DNA of 64,000 bases. Source: Aeromicrobium phragmitis. GTDB taxonomy: Bacteria > Actinomycetota > Actinomycetes > Propionibacteriales > Nocardioidaceae. The notes beneath the pieces were generated by a model that saw only the letters and a program-made list of their open reading frames with translations, was not told where the DNA came from and did not search any database. Where the stretch lies: contig NZ_RDBF01000010.1 in the NCBI RefSeq assembly GCF_003674095.1, positions 1 to 64,000 on the forward strand, given 5' to 3'. Made by a program: the position numbers and the translations under genes. Shown piece after piece: positions 27,601 to 32,091 of the stretch (positions within the stretch are counted from its first letter, which is position 1; each line of letters starts with the position of its first letter).

Positions 27601-27672
27601 GAGCGCGAGGCCGCGATGTTGATCGACCCGGAGGCGCGACTCGGCGCCGACGGTGTCTACCGGTGCCAGTGA
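18616..27672 (+). CDS. fas: Type I fatty acid synthase (FAS-I)
   Basis: A 3018-residue multifunctional synthase making fatty acyl-CoA from acetyl- and malonyl-CoA. Domains in actinobacterial order: acetyltransferase (GQGG near 38, Ser154 in GHSQG); FMN enoyl reductase (from ~410; GGRAGGHHS at 561-569); MaoC-type dehydratase ('DHNPIHTS' at ~1203); malonyl/palmitoyl transferase (Ser1407 in GHSVGEYNAL); ACP (phosphopantetheine Ser1778 or 1779 in 'CDGASSRRNQLL'); ketoreductase ('VVTGASRGS' at ~2077); ketosynthase (Cys2672 in 'AACATT', GHSKGG near 2864). ATG 18616 has AGGA eight bases upstream and fits the -10 box; upstream in-frame ATGs at 18592 and 18607 lie in the operator or -10. Residues 2347-2361 are encoded by an intergenic-type repeat. 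AcpS follows after 6 bases. Confidence 0.97.
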   Translation: MTTLDPTPIVPASRPVQTGARLIDALRDGAPYAVVFAGQGGEWLPSLSDLVRDFALESELTAALANAERLVDPVAAELARAGVEFAPLAWVDALAVGESAEDEQAADVPSAEALHEPAASVPGIVLTQIAGLAALRRQGLDLDQVPPVGVVGHSQGKLSTRLLAGSDPVTVLAIARLVGAATQIEGRRRGLLGRSMLSVSQVDPQRVRAIVDELDTRVVCRIRNARRAVVLSGPQADLDRVVTRLEAVAADAKALRDRKVTGGTPFSPVLEPLPARVAFHHPDLGGIVDLVGEWADRCGIDASLARDLAQTAIVDPVDWVDELESVLDAGAQWILDLGPADLASRLSAAETRPRGAGLVATTTRRGHRELTSVGATPARPTPWSAHAPRLATLPDGSTVVETAFTRLTGKSPVLLAGMTPTTVDARIVAAAANAGFWAELAGGGQVTEDIFNDRVAELDKLLEPGSTYQFNSLFLDPYLWKLQLGQKRLVQRARAAGAPIDAVIVTAGVPELEEAVALVEDLRSAGIAHVVFKPGTVAQIRQVLAIARELAPMPVIVQIEGGRAGGHHSWEDLDDLVLATYADLRAERNVVVCVGGGIGTPETAASYLTGEWSRRHGFPAMPLDGVLVGTAAMATLEATTAPEVKQLLVETRGTSGWVGAGTAEGGMASGRSQLGADIHEIDNTASRTGRLLDEVAGDAEAVAARRDEIITAINKTAKPYFGDVRTMTYAQWLRRFVELSGTAVDGSPAWLDVTLRDRFHAMIQRAEARLAREDRGRIPTLFDAPGDVEDGSAAISRLLQAHPHADEVVLHPADEAFFVEQCKRPGKPVNFVPVIDADVRRWWRSDSLWQAHDARYSADEVCVIPGTVSVAGITRADEPVAELLQRFEDETIDALLAAGAAPQRAEGRRRIEAGEAADALSLVLAAPDVVWAGRTVGNPVHRLGSGWVITSPTTAEHPETGAELVAGEGLAELRVPLSDGAHVVLPIRVGATVARGGAPVVATDDAAAAMRTIAAGAAGGEVPASEGGVARFSAAWHPDLRADHAAVSGASVEPSRHPAPDVLVGLAWPAVFAVISEARTEGDVPVVEGMLDLVHLDHSIALGDLPAEEAELSVVARLRAVSDTSYGRVVTVDIDITSGDREVAALTERFAIRGRSTTGDLADPARAGGVLGDDVRDTPRKKRAAGRLTAPRDLRAFAAVTGDHNPIHTSVAAARLAGLGAPIVHGMWTSAAAQQQVVAQTGRRVSGWTTRFMAPVRPGADVEIRADRIGLDAGAEVLDVTVRADGEVVMSATARLDAPRTAYAFPGQGIQSPGMGMAGYQRSKAAREIWDRADAHTRAALGFSILTVVRDNPTELTANGVTHRHPDGVLYLTQFTQVAMAVLGAAQMAELRESGAFVEGAVLAGHSVGEYNALAAVSGVIPLEAVVEVVFQRGSVMHTLVPRDAQGRSNYRLAAIRPSQIGLADDEVTAYVEGIAERSGEFLQIVNYNLRGSQYAIAGTVAGLEELERDIARRREEFGGKAAFILVPGIDVPFHSRVLHGGVPDFRDRLDELLPGDIDPRILTGRYIPNLVPRPFSLDREFITEIADLVDSAPLREVLADFEAWAAQPGVLCRRVLIELLAWQFASPVRWIETQDLMFTPVEQGGLGVERFIEIGVGSAPTVANLAASTLKLPETSYGRVEVANIERDSAVVFGTDEDQPEVAEDEVTDAPQAESAPAAAPAAPAPAAPASTGGPRPADLTFDAADATRVLVAWWTKLRLDQIGAADSIESLCDGASSRRNQLLVDLGAELSLGAIDGAADADLVTLGQQVTGLARGYSAFGPVLSDTIAEHLKKVLGPTGKKPAAITERVTGTWQLGPGWASHVLAEFAMATREGASVRGGDFGSFGALASGADVDAAVDASVQAVAARHGVSVDLPASGGDGGATIDAAALGEFTEQITGRDGVLAKAARLVLDELGLADMPAEVETDEQAAQVLARVEAELGSDWVKATAPAFDADRAFVLDDRWASAREDLARIAHGTEVTGSFVGTGPAVARQARWWAERAGNALAPRFAEIAEAAEDTTPGRYADEVAVVTGASRGSIAASVVGGLLAEGATVIATTSRIDGSKLAFFKQLYREHARAGAALWVVPANMASFADIDALAAWIGSEQTRTAAGVTTVTKPALTPTILFPFAAGRVMGDTTDAGPRAELEMRVLLWSVERLIGVLSEHVQDRDLTRRLHVVLPGSPNRGMFGGDGAYAEAKSALDALVAKWRSERSWSGRVTLAHAIIGWVRGTGLMGGNDPMVEAVEARGVRTWSTEEMAEALLTQGVDQARTTAEIAPVQVDLTGGLGDVDLDLAALAAGLDTPARSSQALDHQQNEATIPALPASPAQLDRVETPAWGEVTTSLDDMVVIVGAGELGPYGSARTRFEAEVSDRLSAAGVLELAWTTGLVQWDEVNRGWYDAESGEPVAEEDLADRYEDAVRERVGIRRYGDDGSMVDNAAPLLTSVYLEEDLTFTVSGEAEARAMHEADPERTVIAQTADGDWTVTRKAGTEIRVPRKMKLTRTVGGQIPTGFDPTVWGVPAEMVESVDRVALWNLVCTVDAFLSSGFTPAELLRWVHPTQVANTQGTGMGGMSSMHSLYIDTLLGEAKANDILQEALPNVIAAHVVQSYVGSYGAMIHPVAACATTAVSVEEGADKIRLGKAEFVVAGGFDDLSVEGIVGFGDMSATADSGVMAAKGLQDRYFSRANDRRYGGFVESQGGGTILLARGSLAAEAGLPVLGVLAYASSFADGVHTSIPAPGLGALAAGRGGRESQLARALNGLGVGADDIAVLSKHDTSTGVNERNESELHERLASALGRDEGNPLYVISQKTLTGHSKGGAAAFQLIGLCQVLSGGVVPPNRSLDCVMDDLGEYERLVWLREPLRTGPLKAGLVTSLGFGHVAGLLAVVHPQAFVEALPTEQREAYLARAEQRQIDGRMRLVEAMYGGESMYRRPAGRRLGDAGAREREAAMLIDPEARLGADGVYRCQ
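25654..25696 (+). repeat. Family A repeat inside the fas coding region, in frame
   Basis: GGTCTCGATAC, TCGTTCCTCG and ACTCGACCACC appear in the same order as in the copy at 34556 (32 core bases identical), with the inner arms changed together (ACCTGC...GCAGG against GGCCC...GGGCC). It is one base longer than that copy (43 against 42 bases) and is read as 'GLDTPARSSQALDH' in the linker between the ketoreductase and ketosynthase domains, so the frame is kept. Confidence 0.85.
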
Positions 27673-27678
27673 TGCGCG

Positions 27679-28089
27679 ATGGGGGTCGTCGTCGGCACCG
27701 GGGTGGACCTCGTCCACGTCCCCGGATTCGCTGAGCAACTTCAGCGACCGGGGGCCTGGATCGACCGGGTGTTCACACCCGGCGAGCGGCGTGATGCTCG
27801 CAGAAGCGGGCGTCACGCCGCCGAGGTCGCGTCCTTCGCGGCCCGGTGGGCCGCCAAGGAGGCGTTCGTCAAGGCGTGGTCGGAATCGTTGTGGGGGAGC
27901 GCTCCGCTCCTGGGCGAGGAGATCCACCACCTGATCGAGGTCGTCACTGACGCGTGGGGCCGGCCGCGGCTCGTCCTGCACGGGGAGGTGGCCGAGGCGC
28001 TCGGCGATGACGTCGAGGTCTTCGTGTCCCTCACTCACGACGGGGACTACGCGCTCGCACAGGTCACCCTGTCCCGGGCGGTGAGCTAG
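27679..28089 (+). CDS. acpS: Holo-ACP synthase (4'-phosphopantetheinyl transferase) for FAS-I
   Basis: 136 residues. 'VVGTGVDLVHVPGF' carries the Mg-binding Asp, and 'RWAAKEAFVKAW' is the WxxKEAxxK signature. It transfers phosphopantetheine from CoA to the ACP serine of FAS-I. The gene begins 6 bases after fas and surely shares its transcript, as in mycobacteria. The start may be ATG 27679 or the earlier ATG 27672, which overlaps the fas stop. The last codons and TAG stop lie inside a family B repeat. Confidence 0.93.
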   Translation: MGVVVGTGVDLVHVPGFAEQLQRPGAWIDRVFTPGERRDARRSGRHAAEVASFAARWAAKEAFVKAWSESLWGSAPLLGEEIHHLIEVVTDAWGRPRLVLHGEVAEALGDDVEVFVSLTHDGDYALAQVTLSRAVS

Positions 28090-28172
28090 CCCGCACCTCG
28101 GCACCGGGCGGTGAGCTAGCACGCACTTCAGCGCCGGATCTGCGTGCTCACGCACCGCCGGATGACATCTGT
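28075..28172. repeat. Family B intergenic repeat (GGGCGGTGAGCT..CACGCAC), tandem and inverted
   Basis: CGGGCGGTGAGCTAGCCCGCACCTC at 28075-28099 (shown in the sequence; its core is GGGCGGTGAGCTAG) is followed by a second copy from 28105 and an imperfect inverted copy (TGCGTGCTCACGCACCGCC) at 28140-28158. The first copy contains the acpS stop codon. A relative with the same organisation lies at 40711-40815. Confidence 0.65.
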
Positions 28173-28233
28173 CATGTGAAGTGCTGACGCCGCGGCACTG
28201 CTCACGGGCGCTCCCGCCCGCGAGGCTGGAGCC

Positions 28234-28719
28234 ATGAACGACGCAGTGACGTGGCTCGAAGTCCTCCTCGACGACATCCATCCTGCGGTGCAGTTCCTCG
28301 CCGTCGGCGTGATCGCCGTCGTTCCGTTTCTCGAGAGCTACGTCGGTGCGATGGTCGGCACGATGGCGGGACTGCCGGTCCCGCTGGCCCTGGGCGCGGC
28401 GATCGTCGGGAATGTGCTGGCACTGCTGGTCGCGGTGCAACTCGGCAGCCGGCTCTCCGCGCGCCTGGCCGGCACGCGCTCGGAGCAGCGGGCCGAGCGG
28501 CACCAGAAGATCGTCGACCGCGTGGAGCGGTGGGGCGTGCCCGTCGCGAGCCTCGTCGGTCCGGTCGTCATGGCCATCTCGGTGACCGCTTTCGTCATGG
28601 CAGCCATGGGGCTCGACCGGCGCCAGGTCGTCGTGTGGCAGACCGTTTCGATCGTCGCCTGGGGAGCGCTGTTCGCTACCTTCGGTGCCGGGATCTTCGC
28701 GATGCTCGGGAGGGCCTGA
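28234..28719 (+). CDS. Small multi-drug export-type membrane protein
   Basis: 161 residues with four hydrophobic segments: ~15-37, ~40-70, ~103-125 and ~133-155. The short 'PFLESYVGAMVGTMAGLPVP' motif after the first segment matches the PF06695 family (annotated small multi-drug export; distantly like DedA/SNARE-associated proteins). Between segments 2 and 3 is a basic cytosolic loop 'RSEQRAERHQKIVDRVERWG'. Transport has not been shown for most of the family, so the name is nominal. It begins 144 bases after acpS and its stop overlaps the next ATG. Confidence 0.7.
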   Translation: MNDAVTWLEVLLDDIHPAVQFLAVGVIAVVPFLESYVGAMVGTMAGLPVPLALGAAIVGNVLALLVAVQLGSRLSARLAGTRSEQRAERHQKIVDRVERWGVPVASLVGPVVMAISVTAFVMAAMGLDRRQVVVWQTVSIVAWGALFATFGAGIFAMLGRA

Positions 28720-28928
28720 TGTCCGACGCGTCCGGCGACGACCCCTTCCCGGTTCCGCCCGGCGACTCGGCGTCGCGCGCGGCCGCCGAGCGGATCAGCG
28801 CCCTCTCGCGGCTGTGGTCCGAGGCGGAGCCGCGACGAGACCGATTCGGACGTTCATCCGAATCGCGCCGAAGCGATTGCCGACGCAGTACCGCCCGTGA
28901 TGAGGTCGACGAAAGGCGCGAGCAGTAG
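28719..28928 (+). CDS. Small hydrophilic protein of unknown function
   Basis: 69 residues starting at an ATG that overlaps the previous stop (TGATG). 'MSDASGDDPFPVPPGDSASR' is followed by 'AAAERISALSRLWSEAEPRR' and an Arg/Glu/Ser-rich tail. The first half has a proline-acidic character and could be a real cytosolic protein; the basic tail looks less constrained. It is kept because of the coupled start and the following ribosome site for the next gene; it could still be spurious. Confidence 0.4.
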   Translation: MSDASGDDPFPVPPGDSASRAAAERISALSRLWSEAEPRRDRFGRSSESRRSDCRRSTARDEVDERREQ

Positions 28929-28938
28929 GAGAGAGGCA

Positions 28939-29343
28939 GTGGACCGGCGTGCATGGTGGAGAGCGGGCGCCGCGTGGGCGTGCGCTGCCGCCGTCGTCGC
29001 CGCCCTGGCCTGGGAAGCTCACTCGTCGTCACCGGGTCTCCCGTTCGGTGCGTTGGCGGCCGACGTCTACTCCGATGAGCTTGACGGCTGTCGTGAGGTA
29101 GTCAAACGGGTCGAACGGGGGCGTTTGAGCGCGCCGGAGGCCGAGGACGTCGAGTCCGACCGCCAGTATGCGGCGCAGTTGCTCGACGCGGACCGAAACA
29201 TCCGGGGTTTCGGCGTTTCAACCTGTGGCGACGTCCGCGTCGTGTCGATCGGTGTGGCCTCCTACAGGGTGTCGGTACCGGCCGTCCTGCCCCGGGGCAC
29301 CGCGGTGGTGGCCTACTACCAGCCCCCGATCTTCCTGTTCTGA
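28939..29343 (+). CDS. Membrane-anchored hypothetical protein
   Basis: 134 residues starting at GTG 28939 after an AGGAGAG box. One hydrophobic helix (about 8-26, 'WACAAAVVAALAW') anchors it, followed by an extracytoplasmic region with two cysteines (CREVV and STCGDVRVV) that could form a disulfide. It ends 'AYYQPPIFLF'. No family recognised. Convergent with the TetR gene, with only 4 bases between the stop codons. Confidence 0.6.
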   Translation: MDRRAWWRAGAAWACAAAVVAALAWEAHSSSPGLPFGALAADVYSDELDGCREVVKRVERGRLSAPEAEDVESDRQYAAQLLDADRNIRGFGVSTCGDVRVVSIGVASYRVSVPAVLPRGTAVVAYYQPPIFLF

Positions 29344-29347
29344 GCCG

Positions 29348-29974
29348 TCAAGTGATGGTCTCTGGCTGGGAGGCCAGCAAGTAGGCGCTCAAAAGGCGCT
29401 TGAGCTCGATGATGGCCTCGGTGTGCTCCTGGCCGTCGCGGACGGAGAAGTTGAGCATCGAGTACGCGACGTACACCAGCACCTCGGCCATGATCTTGCG
29501 GCGTTCACGCGGAGTGCCGGGCGTCAGCGGGCCGAGGGCGTAGGCGACGTCGGTGGCGAGTTCGCGTTCGATGACGGCGGCGGTGGCGCGGGTGGCGGGC
29601 GTCGACTGCATGGCCATCCACACGGCGCGGCGCGAGGGATCTTCGAGCCAGAGCCGCGCCATGTGGTCGACGAGCCGGTTGAGCAGGCGCAGCCAGTCGA
29701 GCGTGGGTAACTCGCCGGTGAGCGCTGCGAGCTCTTCGCGGACGGCGACCGCGTTCTGCCGGTCCAGCTCGCACACGATGACGTACTTGTTCTGGAAGAA
29801 CTGGTACAGCGTGCCGATGGGGAGGCCGGCGCGATGGGCGACCTCCTCGCAGGTGAAGGACTCGAAGCCGACCTCGAGCAGGAGTTCGCGCGAGACCTGC
29901 AGCAGATGGTCGAACTTGACCCGGCTGCGCTCCTGCGTCGGGCGCCGTCGAGGCTCGAGAATCTGGGCGGTCAC
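29348..29974 (-). CDS. TetR-family regulator located between the fas and acc units
   Basis: 208 residues. HTH at about 18-65: 'RSRVKFDHLLQVSRELLLEV', 'GFESFTCEEVAHRAGLPIG' and 'TLYQFFQNKYVIVCELDRQN'. The C-terminal helical domain is unassigned. It starts at GTG 29974. Its position between the fas-acpS and accD-BCCP units, which share a palindromic operator, makes it a candidate for their regulator. C. glutamicum and M. tuberculosis both use a TetR protein called FasR for this purpose, but I cannot show that this is its orthologue, and the shared sites may be read by a protein encoded elsewhere. Confidence 0.82.
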   Translation of the reverse strand: MTAQILEPRRRPTQERSRVKFDHLLQVSRELLLEVGFESFTCEEVAHRAGLPIGTLYQFFQNKYVIVCELDRQNAVAVREELAALTGELPTLDWLRLLNRLVDHMARLWLEDPSRRAVWMAMQSTPATRATAAVIERELATDVAYALGPLTPGTPRERRKIMAEVLVYVAYSMLNFSVRDGQEHTEAIIELKRLLSAYLLASQPETIT

Positions 29975-30032
29975 GCCGCCAGCCTACCCAAGATCGGCGT
30001 AACCCCGGGTGACGTGCGGTGTCGTCCGCTTC

Positions 30033-30115
30033 GGCGAGTGGTGCAGATCCGTCCGCGAGTGGTGCAGATTCGCGACCGGACGAAGGTGCTGATCGCGAAT
30101 CTGCACCACTCGCGG
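30033..30115. repeat. Perfect 23-bp inverted repeat preceded by a direct copy of one arm
   Basis: 30053-30075 (CCGCGAGTGGTGCAGATTCG onwards) is exactly complementary to 30093-30115, with a 17-base loop. Another copy of the left arm, GCGAGTGGTGCAGATCCG, lies at 30034-30051. The element sits upstream of the TetR gene and downstream of the APH gene, so it may terminate the latter's transcript. It is unrelated in sequence to families A and B. Confidence 0.85.
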
Positions 30116-30128
30116 TGATGGCTGCGGG

Positions 30129-31154
30129 TCAGCGAGTGGTGGCGGCGAGGCCCGCGTCGATGAGCGGGAAGATCGAGTCGCCGATGCCCTCGAATCCCGA
30201 ACCGAGGGTCTGGCCCTGGGTGTGACGGAAGTAGATGCCCTCGAGGATCACCGCGAGCTTGAAGTACCCCAGGCCGAGGTGGAAGCCCAGATCGCCGAGG
30301 TCGCGGCCGGACGCCTGACCGTAGCGCTCGATCGACTCCTCGACGGAGAGGTAACCCGGCGCCTTCGGCGCGTCGGTCACGGTGACCTGGGCCGCGTCGC
30401 CGGCCAGGGTCGCGAGGTTCTGGTACACGATCATCAACGCCACGTCGGTCAGCGGATCGCCGAGCGTGCTCATCTCCCAGTCGAGCACGGCGGTGATCTC
30501 GTCCCGCTCGTTCACCAGCGCGTTGTCCAGCCGGTAATCGCCGTGCACGATCGTGCCGTCACCGGACTGGGGGATGTCGCGTTCGAGCCGGGTGGCGAGC
30601 TCGTCGATCCCCGGCAGGTCACGACTGCGCGAGGCGTCGAGCTGCTTCTTCCAGCGCCGCACCTGTCGTTCCAGGTACCCGTCGGGCCGGCCGAAGTCGG
30701 CGAGCCCGACCGTGGCGTAGTCGACCGCGTGCAACGACGCGAGGGTGTCGATGAGGCGTTCGCTGATGGCGCGGGTGCGGTCGGCGCCGAGGGCCTCGAG
30801 CTGGGCGGCTCGCTGGTACGGCGTGCCGTCGACGCGCTCCATGACGTAGAACGGCGCGCCGATGACGTCGTCGTCCTGGCACAGCCCGTGAGTGGCCGGG
30901 ACCGGGACGGCGGTGTCGGCCAGCGCGGTCATGACGCGATACTCGCGCGACATGTCATGCGCCGTCGCCAGCACGTGGCCGAGCGGCGGACGGCGCACGA
31001 TCACCGAGCGCGCGCCGTCGGAGACCGTGTACGTCAGGTTGGACTTGCCACCCGTGATCAGTTCGGCGGACAGCGGCGCGGAGGTGTCGAGCACCCCCGG
31101 CTGCTGCGCGTCGAGCCAGCGGGCGAGCGCGTCGAGATCGAGGCCCTCGGTCAC
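30129..31154 (-). CDS. APH-like phosphotransferase family protein (acyl-CoA metabolism type)
   Basis: 341 residues with the aminoglycoside phosphotransferase/choline kinase fold: nucleotide loop 'LITGGKSNLTYTVSDGARSV', catalytic 'VHGDYRLDNALVNE' near residue 210 and metal-binding 'AVLDWEMSTLGDPLTDVALM'. This subgroup resembles the kinase domain of ACAD10/ACAD11, where it phosphorylates 4-hydroxyacyl-CoA to allow its degradation. It begins at GTG 31154, one base after the fabG-like gene, and is thus in a unit headed by the CTAAGCGCTTGCTTAG palindrome. The substrate is inferred only. Drug resistance is unlikely. Confidence 0.82.
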   Translation of the reverse strand: MTEGLDLDALARWLDAQQPGVLDTSAPLSAELITGGKSNLTYTVSDGARSVIVRRPPLGHVLATAHDMSREYRVMTALADTAVPVPATHGLCQDDDVIGAPFYVMERVDGTPYQRAAQLEALGADRTRAISERLIDTLASLHAVDYATVGLADFGRPDGYLERQVRRWKKQLDASRSRDLPGIDELATRLERDIPQSGDGTIVHGDYRLDNALVNERDEITAVLDWEMSTLGDPLTDVALMIVYQNLATLAGDAAQVTVTDAPKAPGYLSVEESIERYGQASGRDLGDLGFHLGLGYFKLAVILEGIYFRHTQGQTLGSGFEGIGDSIFPLIDAGLAATTR

Positions 31155-31155
31155 G

Positions 31156-31911
31156 TCAGTCCTTCGGTCCGCCGGCGACGTAGATGACCTGCCCGGAGAC
31201 GAAGCCCGCACCCTCACTCACGAGGAACGACGCGGTGTGCGCGATGTCCTCGGGCTGACCGACCCGCTGCACGGGGATCTGCTCGGCGCTGAACTTGATG
31301 AAGTCGTCGAACGGGACGCCGATGCGCTCGGCGGTCGCGGCGGTCATATCCGTCTGGATGAAGCCCGGCGCGATGGCGTTGGCGGTGATCCCGAACTTGC
31401 CGAGCTCGATGGCGAGGGTCTTGGTGAAGCCCTGGATGCCGGCCTTGGCCGCGGAGTAGTTGGCCTGCCCGCGGTTGCCGAGCGCCGAGGTGCTCGAGAG
31501 GTTGACGATGCGGCCGTACTTCGCCTCGGTCATGTGCTTCTGGCATGCCTTGGTCATGAGGAAGGCGCCGCGCAGGTGCACGCCCATGACGGCGTCCCAG
31601 TCGTCGACGGTCATCTTGAACAGGAGGTTGTCGCGGATGATGCCGGCGTTGTTGATCAGCACGGTCGGTGCGCCGAGCTCCTCGGTGACTCGGGCGACGG
31701 CGGCCTCGACGCTCTCGGCGTCGGCGACGTTGGCGCCCACGGCGAGAGCCTGCCCGCCGGCGGAGGTGATCTGGTCGACGGTGCCGGCGCAGGCGGCCTC
31801 GTCGAGGTCGAGGACGGCGACCTTCATGCCGTCGGAGGCCAGCCGGGTAGCGACGCCGGCACCGATGCCGCGGGCGGCGCCGGTGACGATGGCAGTACGG
31901 GTCTCGGACAC
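31156..31911 (-). CDS. 3-oxoacyl-ACP/CoA reductase, SDR family (FabG-like)
   Basis: 251 residues. 'TAIVTGAARGIGAGVATRLA' binds the cofactor; NNAG near 83; catalytic Ser in 'IVNLSSTSALGNRGQANYSA' with YSAAK; the ending is 'SGQVIYVAGG'. GTG 31911 is chosen: it has a strong AGGAGAGGG box 7-10 bases upstream, while an in-frame upstream ATG at 31965 would place the palindromic operator inside the coding region. It is first in an operon with the APH-like gene, behind the same operator as the acyl-CoA dehydrogenase operon, so a degradative 3-hydroxyacyl-CoA role is as likely as a biosynthetic one. Confidence 0.88.
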   Translation of the reverse strand: MSETRTAIVTGAARGIGAGVATRLASDGMKVAVLDLDEAACAGTVDQITSAGGQALAVGANVADAESVEAAVARVTEELGAPTVLINNAGIIRDNLLFKMTVDDWDAVMGVHLRGAFLMTKACQKHMTEAKYGRIVNLSSTSALGNRGQANYSAAKAGIQGFTKTLAIELGKFGITANAIAPGFIQTDMTAATAERIGVPFDDFIKFSAEQIPVQRVGQPEDIAHTASFLVSEGAGFVSGQVIYVAGGPKD

Positions 31912-31942
31912 GGGGTATCCCTCTCCTGGATGGTGACAGTGT

Positions 31943-31958
31943 CTAAGCGCTTGCTTAG
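31943..31958. promoter_or_regulatory. Operator palindrome CTAAGCGCTTGCTTAG
   Basis: Exact reverse complement of the 16-bp site at 10244-10259. It lies 32 bases upstream of the fabG-like GTG start. Being identical in two fatty-acid gene promoters 21 kb apart, it very likely marks a shared TetR-type regulon. Confidence 0.75.
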
Positions 31959-32029
31959 TTTGCACCCTAGCGTACGAGCGGCGCGCGGGGGAGGGGTGCG
32001 CGACATCACACGCGAATCCGGGAGCAAAG

Positions 32030-32074
32030 ATGAGGAACTCCTCATGTTTGCCCTATAGTTGAGGAATCCCTCAT
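32030..32074 (+). promoter_or_regulatory. accD promoter with two palindromic operator sites
   Basis: ATGAGGAACTCCTCAT at 32030-32045 covers the expected -35 region; GTTTGCCC then leads to a TATAGT -10 box at 32054-32059. A second site, TGAGGAATCCCTCA at 32060-32073, lies over the start of transcription. The first site differs from fas site 2 at one base. An AGGAG ribosome site at 32080-32084 follows. Confidence 0.7.
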
Positions 32075-32091
32075 GTTTTAGGAGTGACGCC

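Noticed and set aside
18235..28503. A 3422-codon open frame on the minus strand opposite fas
   Set aside because: It is the shadow of a very GC-rich gene: it is opposite a FAS-I with all catalytic motifs, and its translation is low-complexity Arg/Gly/Asp/Val sequence without any domain.
30129..31154. Aminoglycoside resistance gene
   Set aside because: The kinase motifs and the operon with a fabG-like SDR fit the ACAD10/11-type subgroup, not drug-modifying enzymes.
31912..31965. Longer start for the fabG-like gene
   Set aside because: It would place the shared 16-bp palindrome in the coding region, and the GTG at 31911 has a strong ribosome site and fits SDR length.
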